Positions 10,279 to 20,430 of a DNA stretch of 64,000 nucleotides are shown one piece after another; the first letter of the stretch is position 1, and each line of letters opens with the position of its first letter. Source of the DNA: Aurantiochytrium sp. KH105 (taxonomy: Eukaryota; Sar; Bigyra; Thraustochytrida; Thraustochytriidae); assembly GCA_003116975.1 (NCBI GenBank), contig BGKB01000206.1, positions 28,263 to 92,262 on the forward strand, read 5' to 3'. Both the position numbers and the translations under genes were made by a program. Under the pieces are notes generated by a model that was given only the letters and a program-made list of their open reading frames with translations, did no database searches and was not told the DNA's origin.

Positions 10279-13200
10279 ATGGCCTCGCGCAAACGCAGCA
10301 GACGAAAAGGCAAGGCCAGTGCTCGGCCTCCAAAAAAGCGCGACCTTGGCGAAAACCACAATCTTGACGACAGCAGCAACGATGGCAGCCCTGTAGATAG
10401 TAGCGGCAGTGACGCTGACGCACAAATTGCCAAAGTTCCCAAAATCGAAGTCAAGAACGAGATCGAGAGCGAGAGTGATGATTCATCAAATTTCGATCTC
10501 ACGGCTCTTTCGCAAGAGACCTTTACTCGCTCAAAACCCTTGCCAGTGAAATCTGCGAGAGGAAAAGACCACAATGAAGACAGCAAGAGTGCAATCAGCA
10601 CTGGCAGCGACAATAGCAATGAAAGTAAGAGCGACAACGACAGAGATAGCGATAGCGACAGCGATAGCGCCAGCGATGGTTCCGACTTTGACCTCAATGC
10701 GCTTTCGCAGGAAGTGCGTCCTGCCACAGATTTTGAAGGCTCCGAGGTCGAGGACTCGGACTCGGACAATTCTGATTCTGAATCTGCATCAACCGTAGAA
10801 TCAACAAACGCGGCCTCAGACTCGTCTTACAGCGACAACTCTGAATCTGAAGAGGAAGAGGAAGAAAACGCGGCTCCGAATCCTCCTGGCGCGGCGGGCA
10901 CAAACAGACGGAATACGAACAAGGCGAACTCCACAGGCGACGACGACGACGTCGCCAACGACAACAAAACGAACCTGAAAAAGGAGAAGAAAACGGGCAA
11001 AGAGAAAAAGAAGGTAAAAAAGGAGACGAATGGTGCAAAGAAACCCAAAAGGTTCAAGGATGCGATAACGAGACTGCGATCGATTGGTCGCGCTTCCATC
11101 GTCCACGTGCAAACCCGCAAGGGACGAAAATCGAGGTTCAGAGTGTACATCAAAAACCAGTTTGACAAAACCAATCAGAAACGAGAAATCAATCTCAGAA
11201 CCTTCGAGGAAGCGCGCGACGTTGCCATTGGATATACACAGCACAAGTATTGGGGCGTTCGCCAAGTCAAGGGCTACAAATGGTTCCAAGCCTTTATCAT
11301 TCGGAACAGCAAGATCGTTGGGCTCAACTTTCACTCAACGGCCAAACAGGCGGCATGCGAGCATGACGAGGTCCTCGTCAACAATCATCCTCGGTTGGAC
11401 TTTGATTCTTTGCGCCTTAATTTTCCCGAAAAGTATCGTGCAGCCATGAAAAAGGGCGCCTCAGGGGCAGATCTCTTTGAAAAGGCCTTTTCTCTTTGCA
11501 CGAAACCGGCGCCTCTCAGCTTGCCTGCGCGAGAGGCCACGGCGCGCGGCCCGTACACGCGCGAGCAGACGCAACAGCGTGCCTTTGTCAAGCATCTGGT
11601 CCCTGGTGGGACCTACACGCGACGCTGGCGGGATAAAACCTTTGCAAGGTATCGTGGACGATGGACAAACTCCAAGACGACAACGCAAGAGCACCTCGAG
11701 CTTTTCAATTTGGAGCGGCTCATCGAGCAGCTGCTCGCGCAGGATCGCTTTACAGAAGCTGCGCGCGTGGCGCATGATCTCAATCGCCACGTCATCACCA
11801 TGGGCCAACTCCCCATCTCGAGACCCTTTCGGTGTATGGTCATGGTGACGACACTGGCGCTTGCCAGAGGAGGCAAGATGAGCATGGCCGAGAGCTTTGT
11901 GCGAAAGCTCCTGCCTCTCGTGCAATCCTTTCACGTCAGCTTGGTGCGTCACTATCGTGTTCTCCTGGGCGAAAACGTGTCACTGACCAAGCTTCCTCTG
12001 GACGTTGATACACGTCAGCACCAAATATGGACCAACTGGAACGAAGAAAGGCACCATTCACCACACCTTATCCTCCAGCGCCAAAAGGTATGGGCTGACG
12101 CCCGTGCATGGCTAATTACGCTCCTCGGGCGGTTTCGCGCCGCGCTGGGACGAGCTGACGAAGCGTTACTGTACTTTGACCAACATCTGCAGCTTGTCAC
12201 CTTTCGCGAGCGTATCGAGCCCCGACTTTGCGCTGCAGCCATTTGTGTGCTTCGCACGGAAGACCAAGATGCCTCGCTGAGTCAGCTTGAAGCTCTCAAG
12301 CGCGCACAAACATACTTGCACCAGGTTGAGGCCCAAGGCCCGCTTGCGAGCGATCTGATCGAGTGTATCGTCGAGACGCAGCTGCAAATCGTTCTTCTCG
12401 TTGGTGTCTCGAGCACCCAGCGACTTACGCAACAGAGTCAGGACGTTGCCTGGATGGATAGTTCCAAGAGTCACAAGAATGCGAGGCGGAACAGGTCGGA
12501 CGCCTTTGTCACCGTCTATCAGTACGCTGCGACCTTTCCCAACCGCGTCGCGGGTCCTTGGGGTCTCGCCCGTCTCTACGATTTGCAGCTGCAAATGACT
12601 GACGAGGAGGACGAAATCTTCCACGCAAAATCCAAGGCTGACTTGCGCGGCGCACTCCGCGATACGCTGCGTCGCGACCCTCTTCATTTGCTGGCGGCGC
12701 AGAAACTCCTTGATCTTCTCGACCCGCCACTTCCGGGGGAGATTTTTGATCATAACGATCCCGAAGGAGCGCCCGCCCGCTTTGCTGACGAGGATGTAGG
12801 CCTCGCGTCCTCGCCCAAGAAAAGAGGTGCTGACGACAGCGATAGTGGCAGCGATGTCGAAAGCATCAAGAAGTCAGCAAGCGCTGGTGCAGGACACAGC
12901 CAAACGGCAACGCAGACATCCGCCAATGAGTGGGTTCCTGCTGATGCTGACGTGGAGGCGCAAAGGACGACGGACACGATTTGCGATAGTATCGAGTGCC
13001 TTCCGTTCGAGTCTTGTCCCACCCTGTCTGTGCTCTTTCGATTTGCGTTCGGTCCGCACTTTGTGTACGAAGGCCAAAAGGAAGCGCTGAAACTTTGGAA
13101 ACTTCTCGACACTTGCCCCCCTGCTTGTCTTGCCAAGGCAGGCAAGACGCGAAGGTGGTGGCGCGACCGGTTTTTTACGGATTGGCAAGAGATTCGCTTT

Positions 13201-13404
13201 GAAATGACGTGGTGCAAGGCAGTACCCGAACAAAACTCGATTCACCTTGTACTTTTGCGACGAATTTTGGCTACAGGTGTCAAAATGGGCTTTGTTGAGC
13301 GCAGCGAGGATACGCTGGAAGATCCCGCGTTTGAGACTCTCGATGAAAGCGAGGAGAACGACGATGGTCGTGGTGACGTCCAAAACGACAGCGACGATCT
13401 CTAA
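10279..13404 (+). CDS. AP2/ERF-like domain protein with a long helical-repeat C-terminal region
   Basis: Predicted 1041-aa nuclear protein. Residues 1-250 are Ser/Asp/Glu-rich with Lys clusters. A short motif occurs twice, FDLTALSQE at 72-80 and FDLNALSQE at 137-145. Residues 324-383 look like an AP2/ERF domain: YWGVRQVKGYKWFQAF, then VGLNFHSTAKQAACEHD and a closing LNFP. Residues 285-320 may be a decayed half copy. From about 420 to 850 the sequence is helical and TPR-like, with pairs such as LIEQLLAQDRFTEAARVAHD and a later FRAALGRADEALLYFDQHL. An acidic linker leads to a conserved-looking Trp-rich end (KTRRWWRDRFF and WQEIRFEM near 980-1000). The helical half recalls RNA polymerase I factors of the TAF1A/Rrn11 type only loosely; I do not assert this. 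Base composition is less GC-rich than in neighbouring genes. The start is the first ATG. Confidence 0.75.
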   Translation: MASRKRSRRKGKASARPPKKRDLGENHNLDDSSNDGSPVDSSGSDADAQIAKVPKIEVKNEIESESDDSSNFDLTALSQETFTRSKPLPVKSARGKDHNEDSKSAISTGSDNSNESKSDNDRDSDSDSDSASDGSDFDLNALSQEVRPATDFEGSEVEDSDSDNSDSESASTVESTNAASDSSYSDNSESEEEEEENAAPNPPGAAGTNRRNTNKANSTGDDDDVANDNKTNLKKEKKTGKEKKKVKKETNGAKKPKRFKDAITRLRSIGRASIVHVQTRKGRKSRFRVYIKNQFDKTNQKREINLRTFEEARDVAIGYTQHKYWGVRQVKGYKWFQAFIIRNSKIVGLNFHSTAKQAACEHDEVLVNNHPRLDFDSLRLNFPEKYRAAMKKGASGADLFEKAFSLCTKPAPLSLPAREATARGPYTREQTQQRAFVKHLVPGGTYTRRWRDKTFARYRGRWTNSKTTTQEHLELFNLERLIEQLLAQDRFTEAARVAHDLNRHVITMGQLPISRPFRCMVMVTTLALARGGKMSMAESFVRKLLPLVQSFHVSLVRHYRVLLGENVSLTKLPLDVDTRQHQIWTNWNEERHHSPHLILQRQKVWADARAWLITLLGRFRAALGRADEALLYFDQHLQLVTFRERIEPRLCAAAICVLRTEDQDASLSQLEALKRAQTYLHQVEAQGPLASDLIECIVETQLQIVLLVGVSSTQRLTQQSQDVAWMDSSKSHKNARRNRSDAFVTVYQYAATFPNRVAGPWGLARLYDLQLQMTDEEDEIFHAKSKADLRGALRDTLRRDPLHLLAAQKLLDLLDPPLPGEIFDHNDPEGAPARFADEDVGLASSPKKRGADDSDSGSDVESIKKSASAGAGHSQTATQTSANEWVPADADVEAQRTTDTICDSIECLPFESCPTLSVLFRFAFGPHFVYEGQKEALKLWKLLDTCPPACLAKAGKTRRWWRDRFFTDWQEIRFEMTWCKAVPEQNSIHLVLLRRILATGVKMGFVERSEDTLEDPAFETLDESEENDDGRGDVQNDSDDL

Positions 13405-13678
13405 AGCAAGACTGCAAAAGATGGCGAAGAAGAAGTAAGGGTCATCTGGAGAAGCTTAGAATCATATTTTGTATTCACAGTCAGGCACGGTGCGCATTTT
13501 TCCTGTGCTGTTGTTTTCTTTCTACTTTCCTTTATGAAGTCGTCAACTGATTAATTTTTAAAGTCCTTTGAACGGGAAATTTTGTATCATAGAGCGCATA
13601 TGCGCGCGGGTCTTGTGCAAATTTTGGGTACAGCTTCACGCGCCGCGACCTCGTGCAGATAGTTATCGTCGTTTTTCT

Positions 13679-14617
13679 CTATGCAGCAATCTCGGCATCA
13701 TCCTTGTACTCCTTCTCTTCAGCCTCGTCAAGTTTTGTTTCTGTAACAGGAGAAGATATCTCTGTTCGAGGAGACGGAGATCGCGGCGACATGATGATGC
13801 TGTGTTTGAACGCGCTTGCGACAGTGAGAGACTTTTGCACACGACGGACGGTATCCTTGAATCGGATCTTGGCGATACGACCAGTGTCAATCTTCTCCAC
13901 CAAATGTCGAGGGTACACCTCTCCTTCGTTCCCTTCGTCCTCATACTCGAGATCGTCATCGATGCCATGCTGATCCTCGGCAGCGGAGAAGCTGACGGTA
14001 ACCTCGGTACCATCATCGGAAGTTGCCAACACAATACCCTGGAAAGCAAGGCAACCATCCTTTACTCTGACGCGGTCGCCGACCTCGAGCGTTGTCCAGC
14101 TTTTCACCTTGCGCACCTCACCTGCAGAGATATCGACCCTTATGAGTTCTGCTGGAACAGCGCTTGCGTCTTCGCCATCAGTGCCAAGGTATCCTTCGTC
14201 GTCATTGTCGAGGTGCACCTCGATGGTGGTATTTGCTGCAACGACGACGACGCCTTCGACGAAAAGTGCACCGAGGGACTTGTCGCGGACCTGGACAATA
14301 TCGCCGACTTCGTACACGCTACTTTCGAGATACCGCTGGTATGCACAGTAGTGATCGTTTACCTTTGCAACAGCTTGCATGAGGTCCTCATCATCGTGCC
14401 CGTCAGCGCTTCGTTTCTTAAAGATCTCGTCGTACTCCTTGTATGCGGTTTCCATGTGTTCAAAGAGGTTGCCAAGGTGTTCCTGAGCTTTCGATGTGCA
14501 GGCATTCTTGACGCCAATTGACTCGTGACTCTGGCGCATTGTTCTGCGCTCCTGCGTGAGCTCATCGTGGAGCGTAGAGTGCGAGACCTTTTGCAAGTCG
14601 CTAGCGCCAGACCCCAT
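13679..14617 (-). CDS. Double Tudor/SH3-like barrel protein, possibly N-myristoylated
   Basis: Predicted 312-aa protein. Residues 12-100 are helical and charged. Two similar small-barrel segments follow, at about 102-160 (YEVGDIVQVRDKSLGALFVEG) and 178-245 (LEVGDRVRVKDGCLAFQGIV). Each begins with the VGDxVxVxD turn seen in Tudor, KOW and related SH3-like folds and contains acidic loops. The C-terminus is Ser/Pro and Glu/Lys-rich. Such barrels read methylated or acidic peptides or nucleic acids; the ligand here is unknown. With the start at 14617 the protein begins MGSGASD, which fits the N-myristoylation pattern (Gly2, small residue at 6). The frame continues upstream to 14938, but that extension starts from TTG and is low complexity. 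The gene is convergent with the AP2-like gene, 274 bases apart. Confidence 0.72.
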   Translation of the reverse strand: MGSGASDLQKVSHSTLHDELTQERRTMRQSHESIGVKNACTSKAQEHLGNLFEHMETAYKEYDEIFKKRSADGHDDEDLMQAVAKVNDHYCAYQRYLESSVYEVGDIVQVRDKSLGALFVEGVVVVAANTTIEVHLDNDDEGYLGTDGEDASAVPAELIRVDISAGEVRKVKSWTTLEVGDRVRVKDGCLAFQGIVLATSDDGTEVTVSFSAAEDQHGIDDDLEYEDEGNEGEVYPRHLVEKIDTGRIAKIRFKDTVRRVQKSLTVASAFKHSIIMSPRSPSPRTEISSPVTETKLDEAEEKEYKDDAEIAA

Positions 14618-15105
14618 GGCTGCCTCAACTTTGTGGTCAAAAGTGTCGCGCACTCGGCGACCTGCTTTAGCTTTATTTGGTGCGCTAGCTACGCTGGCTC
14701 TGCGTGGCTGGCAGCGTCCTGTTGCGCGCTCGCTCGCTCTCTGGCACGCGTATTCAGTGCGTGCGGCTTTTCTTGCTCTCGGAGCGGTGCCTTGCTTGCT
14801 GCCCGCGGGCGAGGGCTTTGGCAAAGGATGGATGCTCCGTCGAGGCTGGCTCGGGAATCGCTGCAGGTGCACACACGCCCCAGGGTTGGACACCGCGCGG
14901 TAGCGGGACGGCCATCTTTCATTCCAATTTCTTGCCAATCAAGCCAGTGAGAGGGAACAGCGTGACTTGATTTGAGACGCGGCTAACAGCGAGAAATTGA
15001 CTTTTCTTTTGTTTTAGCTTATCAAAAGTTTTGGCGCGATTTACCGGACAAAAAAATGGAGATCTTCCATTTACTTCTTACTATACTCCTACTATTCGTC
15101 GGTAA
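14618..15105. other. Intergenic region between two minus-strand genes
   Basis: About 490 bases that should hold the promoter of the Tudor-like gene and the 3' end of the multi-pass membrane gene. A second low-complexity frame runs through 14700-14940. No separate feature was recognised. Confidence 0.5.
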
Positions 15106-16679
15106 TCATACATTGCCAGTGGAGAGCTTCGCGGGCGCATTGCGCTTGCGTCGAGTGTCCCCCACTTGGAAGATGGTCTGGACGCCGAAGCAAAAACAGG
15201 GCAGGACGAGGAAAGCAACAATTACTGCGAGCGTCATGGGTCGCAGCGTGCATGTGGATTGACGGCCCGAGGGAACCCACCAAATGGTCAGGCCATAGAC
15301 ATTAAAGCAGACAAACATTGCCGTAAAGAGGCCGATGATTCGGTTCACCCATCGACGCGTGTAGTTCTTGTCGACACTGTAAATGTGATCCGATCGACGT
15401 GCAAGTTCAATTTGCGTGCAAGATAGACAATAAATAAGTGGGGTCAGAGGGCACATTGACAATGACTTTTCTCAGGCAGCACGGACGTACCATATCACCC
15501 CGCGATCGTAGGTTGCGACGCAAGCGGCACCGCAGTTGAGGAAAAAGTTGACGCCCAAGAAACACATGAATATACTGCGCGAAGAAAGGGTGGGCGGCGG
15601 TCAGCACGTCGTGAGAAGACTTGGTATTCCCTTTTGCCAGCGCGAGACATTAAAGTACGATTCGCTTCGATTCACAGTTCACTTCACTTACAACAGGAAC
15701 TTTTTCTCTCCATCGTTGCATTGCGAAGAGGGACCCTCACTTGTCGAGGTCCTATACAGAGTTGCAATCGTCGCAAACCATGGCGCGTAACATACGAAAA
15801 AAAGACACATCCAGCCTGCCGCAACACGCGAGCATTCGCGCAGATTGATTTCGTGGCGAAAAAAGGTTTTTTGCGAAATGGTGGAGCGTAAATAATCATT
15901 GTCGCGGTCTTTAAGCACGACGGCTGCGAGATTGGAAATGTAACAAGCCGCGTTAGACACTGGTTAGTCATGCAGTCTATTTTCCGGACTGTGCTTGCGT
16001 CGGAAGCTTTGCATCAAAGAGGCAACGTACCAAACATGGAGTCTTCGAGAACAACGTCCTCCCCGTGGGCGTTGCGAAGTGCCATTTTCAGCGTTTTGTT
16101 GAATCTGCTCACTACTTCAGATGTCCATACCTCGGGATGTTCTTGACGAATCATGTCGGCTGCCTCGACGAGGCCCTTGCGCGCGAAGTCAAGACGCGCA
16201 CGACTTGTAGCGCTGTTGACTCTCCACACAGTGAACTCGTCGGCGTACAGTTCGAGATCTTCGATGAGCTCATCGACGGACTCGTGGCGAAGGTCGATGA
16301 TGCCCTTTGTTGACATGGACGCAGCGCGGAGCGTGCTTCTTCGAAACATGCCCCCGTCTCGCGTGCGACGCGACGGTGGCACGGCGATCATGTCCATGGG
16401 CTGCCCTGGGACCGGTGGCGGCGCCGGCATTGGTGATGCCGGATCATCCTCATCACTGCCGCTCCCTAGCCCATCGTCTGCGGGCGGTGGCACGCTGTAC
16501 GGCGCATCATCGTTGTCCTCGAGCACCGTCCCTGTCGATGTGCGGGAGACCGCGGAAAGTCTCCGTTCATCGCCCGCGCTGTAGCCGTCTTCCTCGTCGT
16601 CTTGGCCGTGCCTCGTCTGTTGTGCGTTATCGTCTCGCAAGCTCACGCGCACCTCTTCTTCGTCCTCGTACGCGTGCAT
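15106..16679 (-). CDS. Multi-pass membrane protein of unknown family, five exons with four introns removed by inspection gives one 401-aa frame in four coding exons
   Basis: Coding exons, in transcript order, are 16679-16031, 15959-15758, 15574-15491 and 15376-15106, giving 402 codons with phases that fit throughout. The three introns have GTACGT, GTATAG and GTACGT donors and CAG acceptors. (The heading count should be read as four coding exons and three introns.) Residues 1-130 are acidic, Pro-rich and look disordered; 131-215 are soluble and helical (SVDELIEDLELYADEF). Likely membrane helices lie near 262-282, 283-305, 326-346 and 360-381. The end is basic (TRRKRNAPAK). I do not recognise the family, and a seven-helix receptor would need more segments. 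The start is the first ATG of exon 1 at 16679; a further intron after FGVQTIFQ cannot be excluded. It is divergent from aspartoacylase, 590 bases between starts. Confidence 0.68.
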
Positions 16680-17269
16680 CCTCCTCGTAGCCTTCTGCCG
16701 CAGCGCGCCGCCCTTGCGTCTCCCTCGCGTCTCCCGCTCCGCCGCGGCGGCGCCGGGCTCCAGCCGGCCAGCGAGCCCTCGCGCAGCCCTTGCCCGCGGG
16801 CTCGGCCGGCCAGGCTCTGCGCTCTCGGCGCACCTCCGCTGCTTCTTCCTCTCCTCCTCCGCCTCCTCCTCCTCCGCCGCGGCTCGGCGTCGGGCTCGCG
16901 CGCGGCGAGCGTGCCCGCGCCGTTCGCGCTCTGCGCGCGCTCGATATGCGTGGCGGATATGCGCGGCGGATATGCCTGGCGCCGCGTCCCTGCTCGGGCG
17001 CGCGAGGATATGGATGGATGGACGGGCGCATGGAGGGGGGAGGGAGGGAGGGATGCACGGCGGCCATGGCGGCGCGCGCGGGCGAGGCGGGGCGCGGCGC
17101 GGCGGCGCGCGCGGCAGACCCGGATCGAGGCGCGCGCGGAGCAGACCCGGCCTGGCTGCCGCGGCGCACGGCGCAGCGCAGGGGGCTCGCGCGGAAGGGC
17201 GGCGCGGGCTGGAGCGAGCGAGGCGCGCGCAGTCCAAGGGCGAGGAGCAGGCGTATCTTGGCGCGCAAG
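16680..17269. other. Divergent promoter region between the membrane-protein gene and aspartoacylase
   Basis: Extremely GC-rich DNA with CGCG runs and GCGGATATG repeats near 16945-16975. Frames on both strands are Arg/Ala-rich artefacts. The two start codons face away from each other. Confidence 0.55.
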
Positions 17270-18358
17270 ATGGCGCAGCAGAAGCGCGAGGCGCAGGCGG
17301 AGGGCGGCGCGGAGGGCGGCGAGGCGGAGATGGCGGCCGCGGCGGTGCAGCGGCTGGTGGCGAAACGCGCCAAGACCGCGGCGGCCGTGAAGACGGTGGC
17401 CATCCTCGGCGGCACGCACGGGAACGAGCTGGCCGGCCCCGCGCTCGTGCACTACTTCCAGAGCGAGCCGGCGCTCGTGGCGCGGCCGACCTTTGAGACG
17501 CAATGCGTGCTGTCGAACCTCAAGGCCATCGAGGCCAACAGGAGGTATATCGACACGGACATGAACAGGTGCTTTGACTTTGCGGCGCTCTCGACCTCGG
17601 AGAAGACCCCGGAGGCCGAGCGCAACGCCGAGCAGCAGCGCTCGCTCGAGCTCAACGAGCTGCTCGGGCCCAAGTTTTCCGAGGAGCCCAAGACGGACCT
17701 CATTCTCGATCTGCACAACACAACGTCCAATACGGGCGTGCTTCTGTGCCTGCACAAGGAAGACAGTTTTGCCCGTGAGCTCGCTGCCTACGTGCGACAG
17801 CAAGACAGTCAGGTATGTGCGACGTTTTGGCCGCAGGATGATCCTCCGTTTCTGCCGACTGTGTCGCGCAGCGGCATGACCTTTGAAGTCGGTCCTCTGC
17901 CGCATTCCACCATGCGGGCTGCCGTCTTTGAGCACTCCAAGAAGCTCCTCCTGCACGCTCTCGACTATGTCGAGTTGCACAACCAGCATGCAGCCGGTGG
18001 CGAGACTGCATCATCGCTCGAGCGCATCACAGTCAAGATGCCCGTGGCCGAGCGCGTCGCCGCTGTAGACTACCCGCGAGGTGAGAACAATCGGCTGACG
18101 GCCTTTATTCACCCGGATCTCCAAGGCATTTCGGAGCTTCGCCCGGGCGGCAGCATTTCGCACGGGTCGCCAATCTTTCAGACCGAGGCCGGCGATACCG
18201 TCACGCTCGACGTCGAGCAGTATGATCTTCCCAAGGACGAGGTCTTTTTCCCCATGTTCGTCAACGAGGCTGCCTACTACGAAAAGGGCGTTGCTTTCTT
18301 CCTCACGCGTGTCACAGAGCACGAGGTCAGCATCCTCGCCAAGAAGCAGGATGCCTGA
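17270..18358 (+). CDS. ASPA: Aspartoacylase (N-acyl-L-aspartate amidohydrolase)
   Basis: Predicted 362-aa zinc hydrolase that releases acetate and L-aspartate from N-acetylaspartate (EC 3.5.1.15). It shows the family zinc ligands His50 and Glu53 in GGTHGNE and His149 in LDLHNTTSNTG. The substrate-binding DMNR lies at 97-100, the catalytic Glu206 in MTFEVGP, and FVNEAAYYEKGVAF near the C-terminus is close to the animal enzyme. Human ASPA is 313 aa; the extra length is mainly a 40-residue Ala/Glu-rich N-terminus. The frame is open much further upstream, but the codons there are low complexity; ATG 17270 is the first ATG close to the conserved core, and an in-frame ATG 20 codons later is an alternative. 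No signal peptide is visible, so it is probably cytosolic. The gene is intronless. Confidence 0.93.
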   Translation: MAQQKREAQAEGGAEGGEAEMAAAAVQRLVAKRAKTAAAVKTVAILGGTHGNELAGPALVHYFQSEPALVARPTFETQCVLSNLKAIEANRRYIDTDMNRCFDFAALSTSEKTPEAERNAEQQRSLELNELLGPKFSEEPKTDLILDLHNTTSNTGVLLCLHKEDSFARELAAYVRQQDSQVCATFWPQDDPPFLPTVSRSGMTFEVGPLPHSTMRAAVFEHSKKLLLHALDYVELHNQHAAGGETASSLERITVKMPVAERVAAVDYPRGENNRLTAFIHPDLQGISELRPGGSISHGSPIFQTEAGDTVTLDVEQYDLPKDEVFFPMFVNEAAYYEKGVAFFLTRVTEHEVSILAKKQDA

Positions 18359-18478
18359 AGTTCCAAAGAATACAAGAGGGAGAAAAAAAGTGGAGAAGAA
18401 AGAAAGAAAGAAAGAAAGTCAGACCGGCGGCCAAGGCGGCCAAGGCGGCAGCCAGCGAGGTAAGGCGTCGGCTAGCTA

Positions 18479-18529
<51 letters not shown>

Positions 18530-20430
18530 GGAATTCTGGTCCTTCCCGAGGTTAGGTCTCGGGTGGCGCGGCGTTTTGGCAGAAAAAATATAACATGGAA
18601 TAAGATACGTTTTTTTCCTCCCGTCTCCCTTAAAATTAAAATTGATGTCTTGCCTGGCTGCTTGCCTTGGTTGCTGGCTGCGCGTTGGGAGAAAAAGCAC
18701 AACCACGACCTCCTTTCCTGATTTCGCAGGGACCCTTCATCTTCCTCTCGCGGCTGAATGCCGCGCCAAGTCGTATGCCGTGCGAGATCCTCTCTCGTGA
18801 GGCGCAGGCAGCGTGGCTACAGCAACCTGGACTCGCAACCTACTCTTGCTTTCGAGTCCTTGCGCGCTCCCACCATCCACCATCATCATCATCGTGGAGC
18901 CTCAACTCATTTCGCGCGTGCGCTCGCATCGTGTCGTGGCGTGGCAGCCACGCCTAGCTGGCTGCGCCAGCCATCCACCACGACCGGCATGGCAACAACA
19001 AATCGCAACCCAACGCAACCGCGAAGAGTCCCAACCTACAGAAGTAGTAGCACTGCATCTTTTTCTATTACGTTGCCAATCCAGTGCAAGCCACACAACA
19101 CAAGCAACTTACTTGAGTTGGTTGCTTGCCTTCTTTCTCTTGCAACTGCGATCGCCCGACGGCCCGCCTGCGTCGATTGGCCGATCGACCCGTGGCGAGA
19201 GATCGGAGTCGAACGGATGCACGAACGGATGCACGAGCAGGAGATTATTATTAGATACGAAAGACAGCGCGCCGTGCAGGTTGTTGTTTGCCGTGAAAGA
19301 CAAGCAGGGCCAAACTCTCCTTCCGTCGCCCGCCGCAATCAGCTGCAGGCCGCGCCGCTCTGCACCGGCAGCAGCCTGTGCGCGGCGGACATCATGCAAG
19401 CTGCAGCTGCGGCCGACCAACTGCAAGCAAGGAGCGCGGCGTGAGTGGCGACCGCGCGCGGCGAGTGCTGCAGGAAGGAAGCGGCACGGCGAAACGAGCG
19501 CGGGCCCCGCGACTCGTCCACTACGGCGCAGCGTATCTGTCTACTTGTCAGCTCCCTTTGTTTCATTTTGTTTCACTTTATTTCATTGCCGGGCCGGGTC
19601 AGCCTCGCGGCACTGCAAAGTGGACTCGCCAGCGCAACGGCGGCTGCGGGGAATATCCGCGCCTCTGCGCCGCGGTAACTCCCGATACTCTCCGCGGCGC
19701 TAGCAGGGGCCAGCCGATCCTTTTGGCAAAAGCTGCGGGGGGAATAAGGGTACGAAGATTGCCAGTGAAGTAGGTGGAGAGAATAGAAATTTCTCAGGGC
19801 AGCAACACTGGGACGAAGCTCAGAAGTGGAGGTGGGCACCACTGCCACAGCTGGGAGGGGGAGTAGAGCGGTGATGGCGAAAAAAGGAAAAAGGGAAATC
19901 CCTCTGGAGCGGGGCGTGAATCCAAAAATCCAAATTCAAATTCAAATCCAAATCCAAATCGAATCGAAGCTTCATCGCGTACGTTGCATTCATTCGCTCG
20001 CTTCGGCCCGCGACCACGAGCACGCCCGCGTCTGCACGCCGACGCTCGCTGGCGCCCCACCCGCGACTAGCTCACGATCTCCGCGTCGCGCCGTGGCGAC
20101 GAGCTGCGCCGTTTCCGGACCCAAGGCAACTGTCAATCGTTCACGCATCGATCGGCCGGAGAGTTTGCTCAGCCAGCTAGCTTCGGGCGACCCGAGCCAC
20201 TTTGGCTTGGCATCTGCACTCTCCGACCGATCGATCGACGGATCGATCGATAGATAGACGAGCAGACGGACAGAGACGCGGCAAAGCGCTTGCGCGCTTG
20301 CTCGCCCACGCACGAGAGTCGTAACCCACGATCCAACCAACCGACCGACCGACCAACTGAATGACTGACTGACTGACTGAAAACGTTGACGACGCATAGA
20401 TAGAAAGAAGCCACGTAAAGAACAGGCAAG
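18359..20430. other. Long intergenic region upstream of the ML-papain gene
   Basis: About 2.07 kb. It contains the CAGC array at 18474-18530, a (CAAATT/C) hexamer tract at about 19928-19965 and GACC/GACT units at about 20338-20382. Two overlapping frames (18758-19444 and 18813-19703) are open, but their translations show no domain, have biased composition and lack support, so they were not called. It probably includes the promoter and 5' UTR of the protease. Confidence 0.5.
18474..18530. repeat. (CAGC)n tetranucleotide microsatellite, about 14 units
   Basis: A near-perfect CAGC/GCCA run lies about 115 bases downstream of the aspartoacylase stop codon. Confidence 0.95.

Noticed and set aside
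13568-14521. 317-codon + strand frame opposite the Tudor-like gene
   Set aside because: Antisense shadow; the minus-strand frame carries the domain signatures.
18758-19703. Two overlapping + strand frames of 228 and 296 codons
   Set aside because: No domain, no codon-bias signal, unlike neighbouring genes.
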